From: Vibrio mytili
GTDB taxonomy: Bacteria; Pseudomonadota; Gammaproteobacteria; Enterobacterales; Vibrionaceae
DNA length: 64,000 nucleotides
Direction: 5' to 3'
Assembly (NCBI RefSeq): GCF_000830505.1
Contig: NZ_JXOK01000004.1
Location: 62,001 to 126,000, forward strand
Within the stretch, counting starts at the first letter, position 1, and the number at the start of each line of letters is the position of its first letter. Below are positions 1 to 9,305 of the stretch, piece by piece. The notes beneath the pieces were generated by a model. That model saw only the letters and a program-made list of their open reading frames with translations, ran no database searches and had not been told where the DNA came from. Both the position numbers and the translations under genes were made by a program.

Positions 1-1
1 A

Positions 2-430
2 TCGGGATGTGAAATTAATCTTTCGGAACTATGGCAACTATTCAGAGAGTCTTATGGTCTTGTCAATAATCCGACCTTAAGATTGCAGAGTTATCAGAGC
101 CAAACAACAGCGTTTGGCCAAAAAATTCAAGCCAAAATTCATCACAACAACAAAATGATAGGATGTGTTGGCTCTGGGAATGGTCTAATGTCTGCGTTGC
201 TAAAAGGGTTAATGGAACAATATGGTTTGCAGGTGAATATCGTTGACTATCACGAGCATACACTCGGTTCACGAACCCAAAGCAAAGCGGCCTGTTATGT
301 GCAGCTACAGTCTACGATTTCTAATGTGAGCTTTTTTGGTGTCGCAATTGAAGAAGATGCAACAAAAGCGTCTCTACAAGCACTGTTGAATGCCTACTCT
401 AATGTACTACAGACTAACTTAGCGCTTTAA
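2..430 (+). CDS. leuA: 2-isopropylmalate synthase-like protein, C-terminal part (gene enters from the left edge)
   Basis: The frame is open from the first codon of the window to the TAA at 428-430, so only the last 142 residues are seen. The segment matches the C-terminal LeuA regulatory (dimerisation) domain: a glycine-rich GCVGSGNGLMSAL stretch, then IVDYHEHTLGSRTQ, a KAACYVQLQ strand and the end strand FFGVAIEEDATKASLQAL. In this family the domain binds leucine for feedback inhibition. The catalytic TIM barrel would lie to the left of the window, so I cannot say whether the enzyme is a true LeuA or a paralogue such as a citramalate synthase-like enzyme. It converges on the AraC-type gene and their stop codons overlap once the frameshift in that gene is corrected. 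Confidence 0.72.
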   Translation, partial: SGCEINLSELWQLFRESYGLVNNPTLRLQSYQSQTTAFGQKIQAKIHHNNKMIGCVGSGNGLMSALLKGLMEQYGLQVNIVDYHEHTLGSRTQSKAACYVQLQSTISNVSFFGVAIEEDATKASLQALLNAYSNVLQTNLAL

Positions 431-1202
431 TCGTGTTCTAATGGATTAACCATCGGACAATATTCCCTCGGAGACAGCCCTGTTCGACTTTTAAACATCG
501 AGCTAAATGCACTAGGCTGTCATATCCAATCGCCAATGCAGTATCTAACACACTACACCCGCTGGCTAGAAGTTCAGACGCATGGAGTAATCGCTTCTGA
601 CGTAGCCATTCTGTGAACGTAAGACCTAGCTCTTGCTGAAACCGACGAGAAACAGTTCTTTCACTTTGGCCCAAATACTTGGCAGCATCTGAAGCTGTCC
701 ATGGGTGTGAAAGACGCTCAGATACGTTATTACAGAGCATACCCAATGCCTCTGTTCTTGGATTGGGGAGGTAAAAATCAATGGGGTTTAGCAAACGCAA
801 TTCATCAAGTGTCAGTTCAAATATTCGTTCTTCTCGCGTTCCCGCTCTCCGAATATCAGGTAGAGATACGGCCTCAACAATTAAACTGGTCAGCAACGAC
901 GAAACTTTCGATAGTACACAGCTATTGGGAAGGTCTGCCCTGGCCATAGGATCAACAAAAAGCGTACGGACTCGAACGTCCCCCGTCATTCTAAGACTAT
1001 GTAAGGTGCCAGCAGGTATCCATAGCCCTTGATTCGTTGTCACAACCCATGACTCTGATTGTGTATCCACTCGAATAACACCGTTTAAAGCATGTAAAAA
1101 CTGAGCACACTGATGAGTATGAGGTGGTTCTACATCCCCATGAGAATAGTTGTGCGCATATGCAAGTATTGGAGGGCCCAACCTTTCGTCACAAAACTTC
1201 AT
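427..1202 (-). CDS. AraC-family transcriptional regulator, C-terminus frameshifted as written
   Basis: The N-terminal half (about residues 1-110) is a cupin-type sensor domain with an HTHQCAQ metal/ligand-site-like motif. The C-terminal half (about 150-250) carries two helix-turn-helix motifs typical of AraC/XylS proteins (AAKYLGQSERTVSRRFQQ and ALAIGYDS). As written the frame ends at 438 with an abnormal tail (SLVHLARCLKVEQ). Adding one base in the GG at 515-516 restores the family ending PSAFSSMFKSRTGLSPREY and moves the stop to 427-429, overlapping the leuA-like stop. The missing base is therefore probably a sequence error. The target is unknown; the neighbouring lactonase is on the same strand but 327 bp upstream, so co-regulation is only a guess. 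Confidence 0.8.
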
Positions 1203-1529
1203 AAATACTCGAGTAATCCTTACAAGATATGCGGCATGAAAAATAATGTAGCTAACTTATCCAAAATTCTCCAGAAGAAAGATAAGCTCTGTTTCCCTAC
1301 TGAATAGTTTAACCAGTAGACATATGCCTACACCTATAGCACTCAGATACAGTTAAACATTAGGTAAATTAGGGCAAACGTCGAGACTCAGGAACGTCGT
1401 GAGTAAAGGTTCTGAATTGAAACGGAGCATTTTCGTGTTTCATGCCCCATTAATCCACCTGTAGAAAAAAGCGATTCAACGAACAGCAAATCTCTGCCAG
1501 CTTACGCTAACATCGTTTGATATTAGTCG
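1203..1529. other. Intergenic region, no gene seen
   Basis: This gap lies between the start of the AraC-type gene and the end of the lactonase gene, both on the minus strand. No convincing ORF with a ribosome-binding site, no RNA gene and no clear hairpin terminator is visible. It presumably contains the promoter of the AraC-type gene. Confidence 0.5.
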
Positions 1530-2579
1530 CTAAGGGAAGTCAACCACTGAGACCCATGCTGGATTAGCGCCACAAGGCGCGCGGTCTAGCTCATTGAGCT
1601 GGCCAGTCTGGGCATCAATTTGATACAAGGCTAAATGATCGGATAGTTCACCGCTAGCCAGTAAGTATTGCCCATCATGGGTCAGCGCAAAACTGCGTGG
1701 CTGAGTGACAACATGATCATACCCCGAGTAACGTGGGACGGGATCATTGGCCGTAATTTCCAAGCGGCTAATGATGCTGGTAGTACGCTCTGAGACATAT
1801 AAATAACGGCCGTCAGCCGATAACTGAATATCCGCCGCCCAGGTGCGTGGCACATCAGGCACGACGCGTTTTTCTGGTGGCAATCCTTTTTCCAAGCCAA
1901 GCATTTCAAGGGGCGCAGCTTCCACTTCATCAATCAGCGTCATCGCTCCGGTTTCGCTATCAAAAGCGAACACATTCACCGATGCGATCATTTCACACAA
2001 CACGTAGATAAACTGACCACAAGCGGAAAACACCAAATGACGCGGCCCTGACTCTCGCGCAAAAGAGTATTGATGAACCAAAGCTGCTTGATGATCACTA
2101 TCATCGACATGCCGATAGACGTTGACGCGATCTTGCCCAAATTCGGTGGCCACCAACCACTGGTTGTCAGGGCTAATGTTAAAAGCGTGGCAGTGTCCTT
2201 CTAATGGGATGGTGATGTTTTTCGCTCCCAGACTGCCGTCGTCTTCAAGACGATTTAACGTGGCCATATTGTGATCAAATGAGGCGCTCAGTAACCAGTG
2301 ACTATTGTGGTCAACATCCAAATTGACCATGCTTACTGCCTGCGGCGTCCGGTCCAATTCAGTCAGGTCCCCACTCTTTGGATCAATCGCTAGGCGCACA
2401 ATGCAATAAGGTGCTTGGTGCAAAGCGGCATACAGATAGTGTCCATCTCGACTCACCACCATCGGCATCACCAAATTGCCAACGTCAGTATTTCCCAAAT
2501 GAATGAGTTGCTTCCCTTGTTGTTGGTAGCGAGAGATGGTGCCAGACTCCGCGTTGGAGAGGTAGATAAAGCGTTTCAT
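1530..2579 (-). CDS. Beta-propeller lactonase family protein (YbhE/6-phosphogluconolactonase-like)
   Basis: The 349-residue product is built of repeated blades of about 45 residues. Each contains a variant of the pattern S-x-DGxYLYxA (for example SRDGHYLYAA, SADGRYLYVS, THDGQYLLAS), which is typical of the seven-bladed lactonase family that includes E. coli Pgl/YbhE. The length fits E. coli Pgl (about 331 aa). The likely reaction is hydrolysis of a sugar lactone such as 6-phosphogluconolactone in the cytoplasm, since no signal peptide is seen. No pentose-phosphate genes are nearby, so the substrate is uncertain. It is followed on the same strand by nothing closely linked; the antiporter gene lies 70 bp upstream. 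Confidence 0.8.
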   Translation of the reverse strand: MKRFIYLSNAESGTISRYQQQGKQLIHLGNTDVGNLVMPMVVSRDGHYLYAALHQAPYCIVRLAIDPKSGDLTELDRTPQAVSMVNLDVDHNSHWLLSASFDHNMATLNRLEDDGSLGAKNITIPLEGHCHAFNISPDNQWLVATEFGQDRVNVYRHVDDSDHQAALVHQYSFARESGPRHLVFSACGQFIYVLCEMIASVNVFAFDSETGAMTLIDEVEAAPLEMLGLEKGLPPEKRVVPDVPRTWAADIQLSADGRYLYVSERTTSIISRLEITANDPVPRYSGYDHVVTQPRSFALTHDGQYLLASGELSDHLALYQIDAQTGQLNELDRAPCGANPAWVSVVDFP

Positions 2580-2649
2580 GTAAGCCTCTTGTTTTGGTTA
2601 GTCGTGCCTTGGTCAGTTATCTTTAAGCTTGAGAAGCGCAATTGGTACA

Positions 2650-3618
2650 TTACAACACGCCATAGATGAGATAACCGTTGTATCCCAAATAACACGCTAA
2701 CAGCACAATACCTTCGATGCGCGTAATCGTTTGGGACTTGCCAAAACGGGCGGCAGTCAACAACAGTAATCCCGTAACAAAAAGCATTGATGTCCAGTCA
2801 CGCCAGAAGACTTCAGCACCAATATTCGCAATAGGTTCGATAGTACCAGCAATACCGATGACGGCTAAAGAGTTAAACATGTTCGAGCCAACTACGTTAC
2901 CTACGGCAATATCATGTTCCCCTTTACGCGCTGCCACAATCGATGCTGCTAATTCTGGTAACGAAGTTCCTAAGGCCACAATGGTAAGCCCAATTAATAG
3001 ATCACTAACACCTAATTCTTGCGCAATTTCTACCGCTCCCCACACTAAGATTCGGGAGCTGACAATCAATAAAATGAGACCAGTGATGAGCCAGAAAATC
3101 GATGACTTCATTGACATGCTTTGACTCGACAGTTCATCGCCCATTTCTTGTTCTAAATGGTCTCCCTTTGAGCGCAATGCGCTCCAGATTGACCAGCCAA
3201 TCAAAAGCATAAAACCGCCAATCAAAGCCCACGCTTCTAGCGTACTAACATGGTGATTCCATAGCATCGCCCCGATCACAAGTGTTACGAGCAGTAGAAT
3301 GGGAAGCTCTTTTCGTATGATACTTGAATGAACAGCAATTGGCGCAATGATAGCCGTCACACCGAGTATTAAGGTAATATTGACAATGTTCGAGCCAACC
3401 GCGTTTCCAAGCGCAAGAGCAGGGTTTCCGTCCATAGCGGCCATGGCCGAAACCACCATTTCAGGGGCTGATGTACCAAATCCGACGACCAGCATACCGA
3501 TCAATAATGGAGGCATTCCCGCGTAGTTGGCACTAGCGGCAGCACCTTCAACAAACTTATCTGCGCTCCACACAAGTAATGCAAAACCAGCGATGATCGC
3601 GAGAGTGGCTAGTAACAT
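2650..3618 (-). CDS. Calcium/sodium antiporter (CaCA family, YrbG-like)
   Basis: The 322-residue, very hydrophobic protein has the two inverted alpha repeats of the cation/Ca2+ antiporters. The first is GFGTSAPEMVVSA...GNAVGSNIVNI (about residues 47-85) and the second is ALGTSLPELAASI...GNVVGSNMFNS (about 215-253). The GTSxPE glutamates are the ion-binding residues in this family. About ten membrane segments are predicted, separated by a charged cytoplasmic loop near residues 150-170. It should exchange Ca2+ for Na+ (or H+) across the inner membrane. It sits between the lactonase gene and a degraded uppP fragment. Confidence 0.9.
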   Translation of the reverse strand: MLLATLAIIAGFALLVWSADKFVEGAAASANYAGMPPLLIGMLVVGFGTSAPEMVVSAMAAMDGNPALALGNAVGSNIVNITLILGVTAIIAPIAVHSSIIRKELPILLLVTLVIGAMLWNHHVSTLEAWALIGGFMLLIGWSIWSALRSKGDHLEQEMGDELSSQSMSMKSSIFWLITGLILLIVSSRILVWGAVEIAQELGVSDLLIGLTIVALGTSLPELAASIVAARKGEHDIAVGNVVGSNMFNSLAVIGIAGTIEPIANIGAEVFWRDWTSMLFVTGLLLLTAARFGKSQTITRIEGIVLLACYLGYNGYLIYGVL

Positions 3619-3698
3619 GTTTTATCCTTATTAAACAACGTAAAAGTATAGAATAACGGCCAGAGCGAAACGGTTATCAATTCGCTCAAAAAAACAAC

Positions 3699-3893
3699 CT
3701 ATAGAAAGCCGCAGGAAACATTGTCCACAAAATCATCCAAGTTGGACGAAGGTGGAAGCTGGAGCATTGAAGATGGGGATTCGACGTCACCAATCAAGGT
3801 GGATCTTGAATACAAATGAAAACAACTGGAAATAGGGATAAACTCGATGATTTCGCGCACAACCCCTAAGAACAAAGCGTACCATGCATTCAT
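3699..3893 (-). pseudogene. Truncated undecaprenyl-diphosphatase (uppP/bacA) N-terminal remnant
   Basis: The in-frame ATG at 3893 begins MNAWYALFLGVVREIIEFIP, followed by ISSCFHL and a short tail, then a stop after about 64 residues. This resembles the first 60 residues of UppP, which typically reads LGVVEGLTEFLPISSTGHL. The first glutamate of the family's EGxTEF motif is replaced (REIIEF), the SSTGH motif is changed to SSCFH, and about 200 residues of the enzyme are missing. The following 80 bp lead into the antiporter without any further UppP-like sequence. I read it as a relic of a duplicated uppP rather than a working gene. It could instead be a short unrelated membrane ORF. Confidence 0.5.
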
Positions 3894-4265
3894 AGCAGGT
3901 TTCCTTTTGTCATTTAGGGTAGGCAAAAAAGACAGAAGCATTACACCAATCCTACCCGCACTGATGTTTTACTTAAGTCTTGCCAGAACAAATCGAACGT
4001 GAATACCACAAGCATGAGGCTTGGAGACTGTTGATATTCACTCCTCTATTCATTCATAGAGGAAGGCTACTCCCTTAAACGAGCTGAATTGTAACGAATA
4101 TATGCAATTAATATCAAACATTAAATGACGAGGTGAGTATAATTATCGCCTCTACTTTAGAAGCACTTGCTCAAAATAGTCGATGGCTTGTATCACGATA
4201 ATGAGCGAGATACTTCCTTTCCCTGCTGAATTCGGGGTTTATCGTGTTGATGCAACTCTGCCGCG
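3894..4265. other. Intergenic region, no gene seen
   Basis: This AT-rich spacer lies upstream of the uppP remnant. A small inverted repeat (CCTCTAT at 4043-4049 with ATAGAGG at 4056-4062) is present but has no T-run. No ORF with credible codon use or ribosome-binding site is apparent. Confidence 0.45.
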
Positions 4266-4556
4266 TTATAAAAACTTCACCCGCTCATCAATACACTCAT
4301 CCGAACCCATTTCAAATTCGCGGCATATCCAAGGACGATTTTCATAAATGGAGCACATGAAAGTATCTCGATCTAACGCTGCGCACCAACCGTCACTTAA
4401 TCGCATCATGGTTTCACCACCGTACTGGTCACGTGCGATAAATTCTTCTGGCACGCCAGTATCTGAAATGATCATCACTTCAAGGCGACAGCAGCATGCT
4501 TTACAGTTTGAGCAGGATACGTCTGAGGAAGATGGGGATTTAGTTGGTATAATCAT
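4266..4556 (-). CDS. YkgJ-family cysteine-cluster protein
   Basis: The 96-residue protein has the pattern CSNCKACCCRLEV near the N-terminus, DGWCAALD in the middle and MCSIYENRPWICREF near the end. This is the conserved cysteine arrangement of the YkgJ (CxxCxxCC, Zn/Fe-binding-like) family. The length is normal for the small bacterial members. The molecular function of the family is not established. The gene stands alone on the minus strand. Confidence 0.8.
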   Translation of the reverse strand: MIIPTKSPSSSDVSCSNCKACCCRLEVMIISDTGVPEEFIARDQYGGETMMRLSDGWCAALDRDTFMCSIYENRPWICREFEMGSDECIDERVKFL

Positions 4557-4689
4557 GAATCGCTACAATTTGGTCAATTGGGTATGATAACGCAAATATT
4601 AGACTGACGACCGTACTTTCTGGTTTCATTAGCCTTGCTTGTCCATAAATATCCCTCAACCGATAACAAGTTACCTATCCCAAATAGCA

Positions 4690-5712
4690 CTATTTGAAGT
4701 CAGCGTTATATTGTCCATTGTGCTCTTTAAATCGCTGTTTTATTTCTAGAATTTTAGGCAACTGCTGTATAAACAGTGGGACAAGATTTGGGTCGAAATG
4801 CTTTCCTGCTTGCTCTTCAATAAACGCCAACGCGTCCTCAATAGCCCACGCTTTTTTATACGGACGCACACTGGTGAGAGCATCAAACACATCGGCAATG
4901 GCAGAAATGCGCCCTTCAAGTGGGATTTCTTCGCCGGATAATCCATTCGGATAACCAGTACCATCCCATTTTTCATGATGTGTCATAGCGATAGTTCTTG
5001 CCAGTGCAATCAGAGGTGATTTAGAGTTTGAGAGGATTTCGCCGCCTATTTCTGCATGCTTTTTCATCTCGTCATACTCATTGTCGTCAAGCTTACCTGG
5101 CTTAAGTAGAATCGAGTCCGGAATGGCTATCTTTCCAAGATCATGCATGGTGGCCGCCATTTTAAGTTCTTCGGCTTGCTGTTTGTTCATCCCAGCCGCC
5201 AGCGCTAATGTTTGAGTATAGTGACTCATGCGCTGAACGTGCATACCCGTTTCATTGTCTTTATATTCCGCAGCTCTTCCCAAACGTTGAATGAGATCGA
5301 CTTGCGTTTCGCGCAACGCGTCAATTTGAACAAGCGATAAATGCGTTTTTACTCGAGCTCGGACAATCGCCGGTACAATAGGTTTGGTAATGTAATCTAC
5401 GCCCCCCAACTCAAATCCTTTTTCTTCATCAATAGAATCACGTAGAGCGGTCACGAAAATCACTGGAATAAAGGAAGTTTCTGAGCTCGCTTTCAAACGT
5501 TCGCACACTTCAAACCCTGTCATTTCAGGCATCATGATATCAAGCAGAACTAAATCAACACTCTCTTGCTCAATTCGGGCTAATGCTTCTTGACCAGAGC
5601 GCGCGAACGTCAAACGGTAGTCGTCCTGTAGCACCTGACGCAGTACCTTGAGGTTCGCTGGTTCATCGTCAACAATTAAAATTCGGGGTAATTGCTGAGT
5701 AAACAAGGTCAT
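4690..5712 (-). CDS. Response regulator with HD-GYP cyclic-di-GMP phosphodiesterase domain
   Basis: The N-terminal receiver domain (about residues 8-125) has the acidic pair DDE at 15-17 and the phospho-acceptor Asp58 in VLLDIMMP. The C-terminal HD-GYP domain (about 140-325) keeps the HD pair at 190-191 (MHDLGK), the HH at 245-246 and GTGYP at 251-255. It should therefore be an active RpfG-like enzyme that hydrolyses c-di-GMP. Its start codon overlaps the stop of the upstream hybrid kinase in an ATGA arrangement, so the two are translationally coupled. The kinase is the obvious phosphodonor, directly or through its Hpt domain. Confidence 0.92.
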   Translation of the reverse strand: MTLFTQQLPRILIVDDEPANLKVLRQVLQDDYRLTFARSGQEALARIEQESVDLVLLDIMMPEMTGFEVCERLKASSETSFIPVIFVTALRDSIDEEKGFELGGVDYITKPIVPAIVRARVKTHLSLVQIDALRETQVDLIQRLGRAAEYKDNETGMHVQRMSHYTQTLALAAGMNKQQAEELKMAATMHDLGKIAIPDSILLKPGKLDDNEYDEMKKHAEIGGEILSNSKSPLIALARTIAMTHHEKWDGTGYPNGLSGEEIPLEGRISAIADVFDALTSVRPYKKAWAIEDALAFIEEQAGKHFDPNLVPLFIQQLPKILEIKQRFKEHNGQYNADFK

Positions 5713-8700
5713 ACGGTTTCCTTTTGTTGAAGTGTTTCGATCGCATTGTTTATGTATCTTTCCGCCGACTCAAAATCAAAGTCGTCAAGCGCATTGACGG
5801 TGTCGCTGATCAGCTTTTTCACAGAGCTAGGCACACCATTTGATAGCTGTTGAGCGAGCTCATCGCTTACCTCACCAGATCGCGTAACCATCAACCACTC
5901 TTGCAGTAAAGGAAGGACATTGGTGGACTCTACGGTGTGAACGATCATTTCTGGCGCGTGAGTCGAACAATTCGACTCTAGCTGCTCAATATCTTTAAAC
6001 AGATCGCTCCAGTGCTTTTGTGCTCGGTTTAATGCAACTAAAGCTTGTTCCTGCAAATGTTCATCTGCCGCCTTTTCAAGTGATGCGAAAGCGTGATACA
6101 TAGGAATCAAAGCTAAATTCCCACTTATTCCCTTGAGGGCATGAGCTCGTTCGATGATATTTTTCCAATGGTTATCGTTGATTAACTGATTGAAAATACG
6201 ATCAACAAGATCTGAATTTTTCTCTATGAGCGTTTTTAGCTCGTTCACATAGAGTTGCTCATCACCCCATAACTTCATCGCTTTTGCCATATTTACGACA
6301 TGGAATTGATCAGCCCCCATTGGCGATTCAAGCGTTAGTGAGATTTCATCTCGAAACGCTACATTGATATTGAGTACGCTCGCCATTTCTTGGGTTAATT
6401 GGGCTAAGTCCACGGGTTTATTGGCAAAACCATTCATGCCCGCCTGTTTAGCTTGGATACGGTCTTCTGCGAGCACGTTCGCAGTCAACGCGATAATAGG
6501 CACGGTTTTAACGCCTTGCTTTTGCTCCCAATCACGAATGTGTTTACAGGCTCCTAGTCCGTCCAAGAGTGGCATTTGAATATCCATCAATACGATGTCT
6601 GGCTTCACTTTTTTATATTGAGCAACAGCCTCAATACCATCTTGGGCGGTGAAAATAACATGTCCTTGCCGTTCGAGAAGAATGCGCAGCAAATTGATGT
6701 TTTGTTCAATGTCATCACAAACTAATATCCGCAACTGAGGCAGAGTTACAACCTGCGTTGACCGACTTTGACTGGTCAACTCACTCTTTGGTAATGGTAA
6801 CTCAACGGTAAAACAACTGCCTTTACCAGATTGACTTGTTGCCGTGATACTCCCGCCCATTAGTTCGACTAATTGCTGAGATATCGTGGTACCAAGACCA
6901 GTACCGCCAAACCGACGGCTCATTGAGGCGTCTGCTTGAGTAAAAGGTTCAAAAATGGCCTTTAGGCGTTCTGGTTTTATTCCAATACCCGTATCAATGA
7001 CGTCAAAACGAATCCAATCCGGTTTACTTTCTATTGGAGAAATTGACAGCGTAACTCCCCCTTTTTCAGTGAATTTTATTCCGTTTCCTACCAAATTCAT
7101 CAATACCTGACGAATACGATCTTCAGCACCATCAACCACCTTGGGCAGTTCATCCGACATGGTTAACGTTAATTCGATTCCTTTATGCTTAGCACTCAAC
7201 CATAGCGTCGAAATCACAGAGTCCACACAAGCAGATAATTCAAATGGGATGCTCTCAAGCTCAAGCTTGTTTTTTTCTAGCTTTGCACTGTCAAGAATAT
7301 CATTGAGCAAATGCAATAGTGAACGTGAAGCACGAGATACGGCTTCTAAATGTTTACGATCACTACCTTTAATATCTGAATCCATCAAAATATCGGTAAA
7401 ACCAATGATTGCATTCATAGGCGTGCGAATTTCGTGGCTCATATTAGCGAGGAATGTCGACTTAATCTCTGAGGCGTGTTCTGCTCTTTGTTTGGCTTCG
7501 AGCAGCTCTTGCTCCATGACTTTGCGGCTTGAAATATCGACCATAATACCGTCCGTCCATACCGCTTCATTTTTAGCGTTGCGAACGAGCATGCCATTTT
7601 CTAGAACCCAAACGGTATGACCGTCTTTATGAATTAAGCGATATTCAATCTCATAAGCACCGCGATCATCAATATTCGCCCGTATATTACTGCACAAATC
7701 ACGGTCTTGGCCCTCATACACACACGAAGCAAAATCGGCTTTTCCTGAAAGAAAATCTTCTGCTAAATAACCTGTAAACTTGAAAATCCCCTCACTTAAA
7801 AATACGGGAGTCCAGTTATGGTCAAGCAATCGACGAAAAGACGCTCCAGGGGTGTTTTGCATCAGAGAACTTAAACGCTGTTCACTTTCTCTTAGCTTTT
7901 CTTCCATCACTTTACGTTCAGAAATATCTGCGATGAATCCGACGAACAGGGTTTGACCACCTTCCAGATCAACACGGCCAACGGCCACGCGAACTGGAAT
8001 GAGTTCTCCCATTCGATGCCTAGCATACAGTTCTCTTGGCGGACTGGTTCTTTTTCCGTGATCTAAAAACTGTTGTAAAAAACGTTTATATTGCGGTTGA
8101 TACTTTGACGGCATCAACATGGAGACATTCCTCCCGATGACCTCGTCCTCTTTCCAACCAAATATTTTTCGAGCCGCACTATTAATGCCTTGTACTACGC
8201 CCAGCGAGTCTGTCGTCACAACCCCATCCGCTGCCGTCTCCAGAATGGCTTGAAGTCGCGCTTCTCCTTCGGTTTTTTCCTTAAGTAATTGACGATAGCG
8301 CAATTGAGAGCTGACGTTGACCGCGAGCGTTGAAATTAATAAAGCAAAAATAGAGACAACGACCGCCAATTCTATGTGATCAGATTCACTTACTAAATGG
8401 TTGCCGTGTGTGTCATGCACAATGAAACGAGCGGCTTCCATTCCTGTGTAGTGCATACCTGAAATAGCACACCCCATGATAAGCGAGGTAATTAACTTCA
8501 GGTGGATAGAACTCAGTGTAGGAAAGAAGAGCAGAAGTTTCGATCGAGACATCAGCGCCACGGTGGCTAAACTCACTGAGACCAGAATAGACAACACAAA
8601 CCAAAAAGGATCATAGCGTAGCTCTACATGCATCTGCATCGCTTCCATTCCGATGTAATGCATCATCCCGATCCCCAGCCCGACAATCACACCATTGCGC

Positions 8701-9068
8701 AGATTGTGAACAAAAGAGTCCCGAAGGTTGATGAGCGAGCTGAGTACGATATAGCTGGAAAAAACGGCAGGCAGCAATGATACAGCGGTGAGAAAATAGT
8801 CGTACTGCATTTGGTGTGGCATTTGAAATGCGAGCATGCCAACGAAATGCATACTCCAGATACCACCAGCCATAATAAATGCGCCGGAGAACAGCGCAAT
8901 TTGGCGCTGGTTTTCTGCTTCAATGTGTCGAGCCGTTTCGGCTAGGCGCAATGCGAAAAATGATGACATTGAGGCTAGAAATACCGAAACCGCCACTAGC
9001 CATGGTTCATAAGTCCCAGTGATGAGTTTGTTTGGGTCGACATCAAGGACAAAAAACTGCTCAAGCAT
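5709..9068 (-). CDS. MHYT-PAS-PAS hybrid sensor histidine kinase with receiver and Hpt domains
   Basis: The 1119-residue membrane kinase starts with an MHYT sensor of about seven membrane helices, with motif copies MHFVGM at 73-78, MHYIGM at 136-141 and MHYTGM at 205-210. In this family these residues are proposed to bind copper and sense O2, CO or NO. PAS domains follow at about 270-390 and 400-515, then the dimerisation/phospho-acceptor domain with His545 (MSHEIRTPMN). The ATPase domain has N-box NLVGNGIKF and DTGIGI; its G2 box reads GTGLGTTIS instead of the usual GTGLGLAIS. A receiver domain follows with Asp829, then an Hpt domain with His976 (AHALKG). It forms a complete phosphorelay and is translationally coupled to the HD-GYP regulator. 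Confidence 0.92.
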   Translation of the reverse strand: MLEQFFVLDVDPNKLITGTYEPWLVAVSVFLASMSSFFALRLAETARHIEAENQRQIALFSGAFIMAGGIWSMHFVGMLAFQMPHQMQYDYFLTAVSLLPAVFSSYIVLSSLINLRDSFVHNLRNGVIVGLGIGMMHYIGMEAMQMHVELRYDPFWFVLSILVSVSLATVALMSRSKLLLFFPTLSSIHLKLITSLIMGCAISGMHYTGMEAARFIVHDTHGNHLVSESDHIELAVVVSIFALLISTLAVNVSSQLRYRQLLKEKTEGEARLQAILETAADGVVTTDSLGVVQGINSAARKIFGWKEDEVIGRNVSMLMPSKYQPQYKRFLQQFLDHGKRTSPPRELYARHRMGELIPVRVAVGRVDLEGGQTLFVGFIADISERKVMEEKLRESEQRLSSLMQNTPGASFRRLLDHNWTPVFLSEGIFKFTGYLAEDFLSGKADFASCVYEGQDRDLCSNIRANIDDRGAYEIEYRLIHKDGHTVWVLENGMLVRNAKNEAVWTDGIMVDISSRKVMEQELLEAKQRAEHASEIKSTFLANMSHEIRTPMNAIIGFTDILMDSDIKGSDRKHLEAVSRASRSLLHLLNDILDSAKLEKNKLELESIPFELSACVDSVISTLWLSAKHKGIELTLTMSDELPKVVDGAEDRIRQVLMNLVGNGIKFTEKGGVTLSISPIESKPDWIRFDVIDTGIGIKPERLKAIFEPFTQADASMSRRFGGTGLGTTISQQLVELMGGSITATSQSGKGSCFTVELPLPKSELTSQSRSTQVVTLPQLRILVCDDIEQNINLLRILLERQGHVIFTAQDGIEAVAQYKKVKPDIVLMDIQMPLLDGLGACKHIRDWEQKQGVKTVPIIALTANVLAEDRIQAKQAGMNGFANKPVDLAQLTQEMASVLNINVAFRDEISLTLESPMGADQFHVVNMAKAMKLWGDEQLYVNELKTLIEKNSDLVDRIFNQLINDNHWKNIIERAHALKGISGNLALIPMYHAFASLEKAADEHLQEQALVALNRAQKHWSDLFKDIEQLESNCSTHAPEMIVHTVESTNVLPLLQEWLMVTRSGEVSDELAQQLSNGVPSSVKKLISDTVNALDDFDFESAERYINNAIETLQQKETV

Positions 9069-9305
9069 AGCTATAAACTCAACATTAGTGACGATTTAAT
9101 CAATAGTAAAATATGTACGAAGGCGACACCCTACTATTGATTAAATTGAATGTTAAGTGAATTGTTACCGCTTTCAGTATTCACATCACAAATCAGTTCA
9201 AAATCTAACGAAAAGGGCGTTAACAGCATATCTAACGAGCATTCCGCATTAAATTTTGCGCGTATTTGGTCGGTGTTAATCAGGAACACCCGCCTTTTGG
9301 GCTAG

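Noticed and set aside
4043..4062. Small inverted repeat as an attC or integron site
   Set aside because: It is a simple 7-bp hairpin without the conserved attC boxes or any integrase nearby.
7141..7620. 159-residue plus-strand frame inside the hybrid kinase gene
   Set aside because: It lies wholly antisense to a well-supported gene with conserved motifs and shows no recognisable domain.
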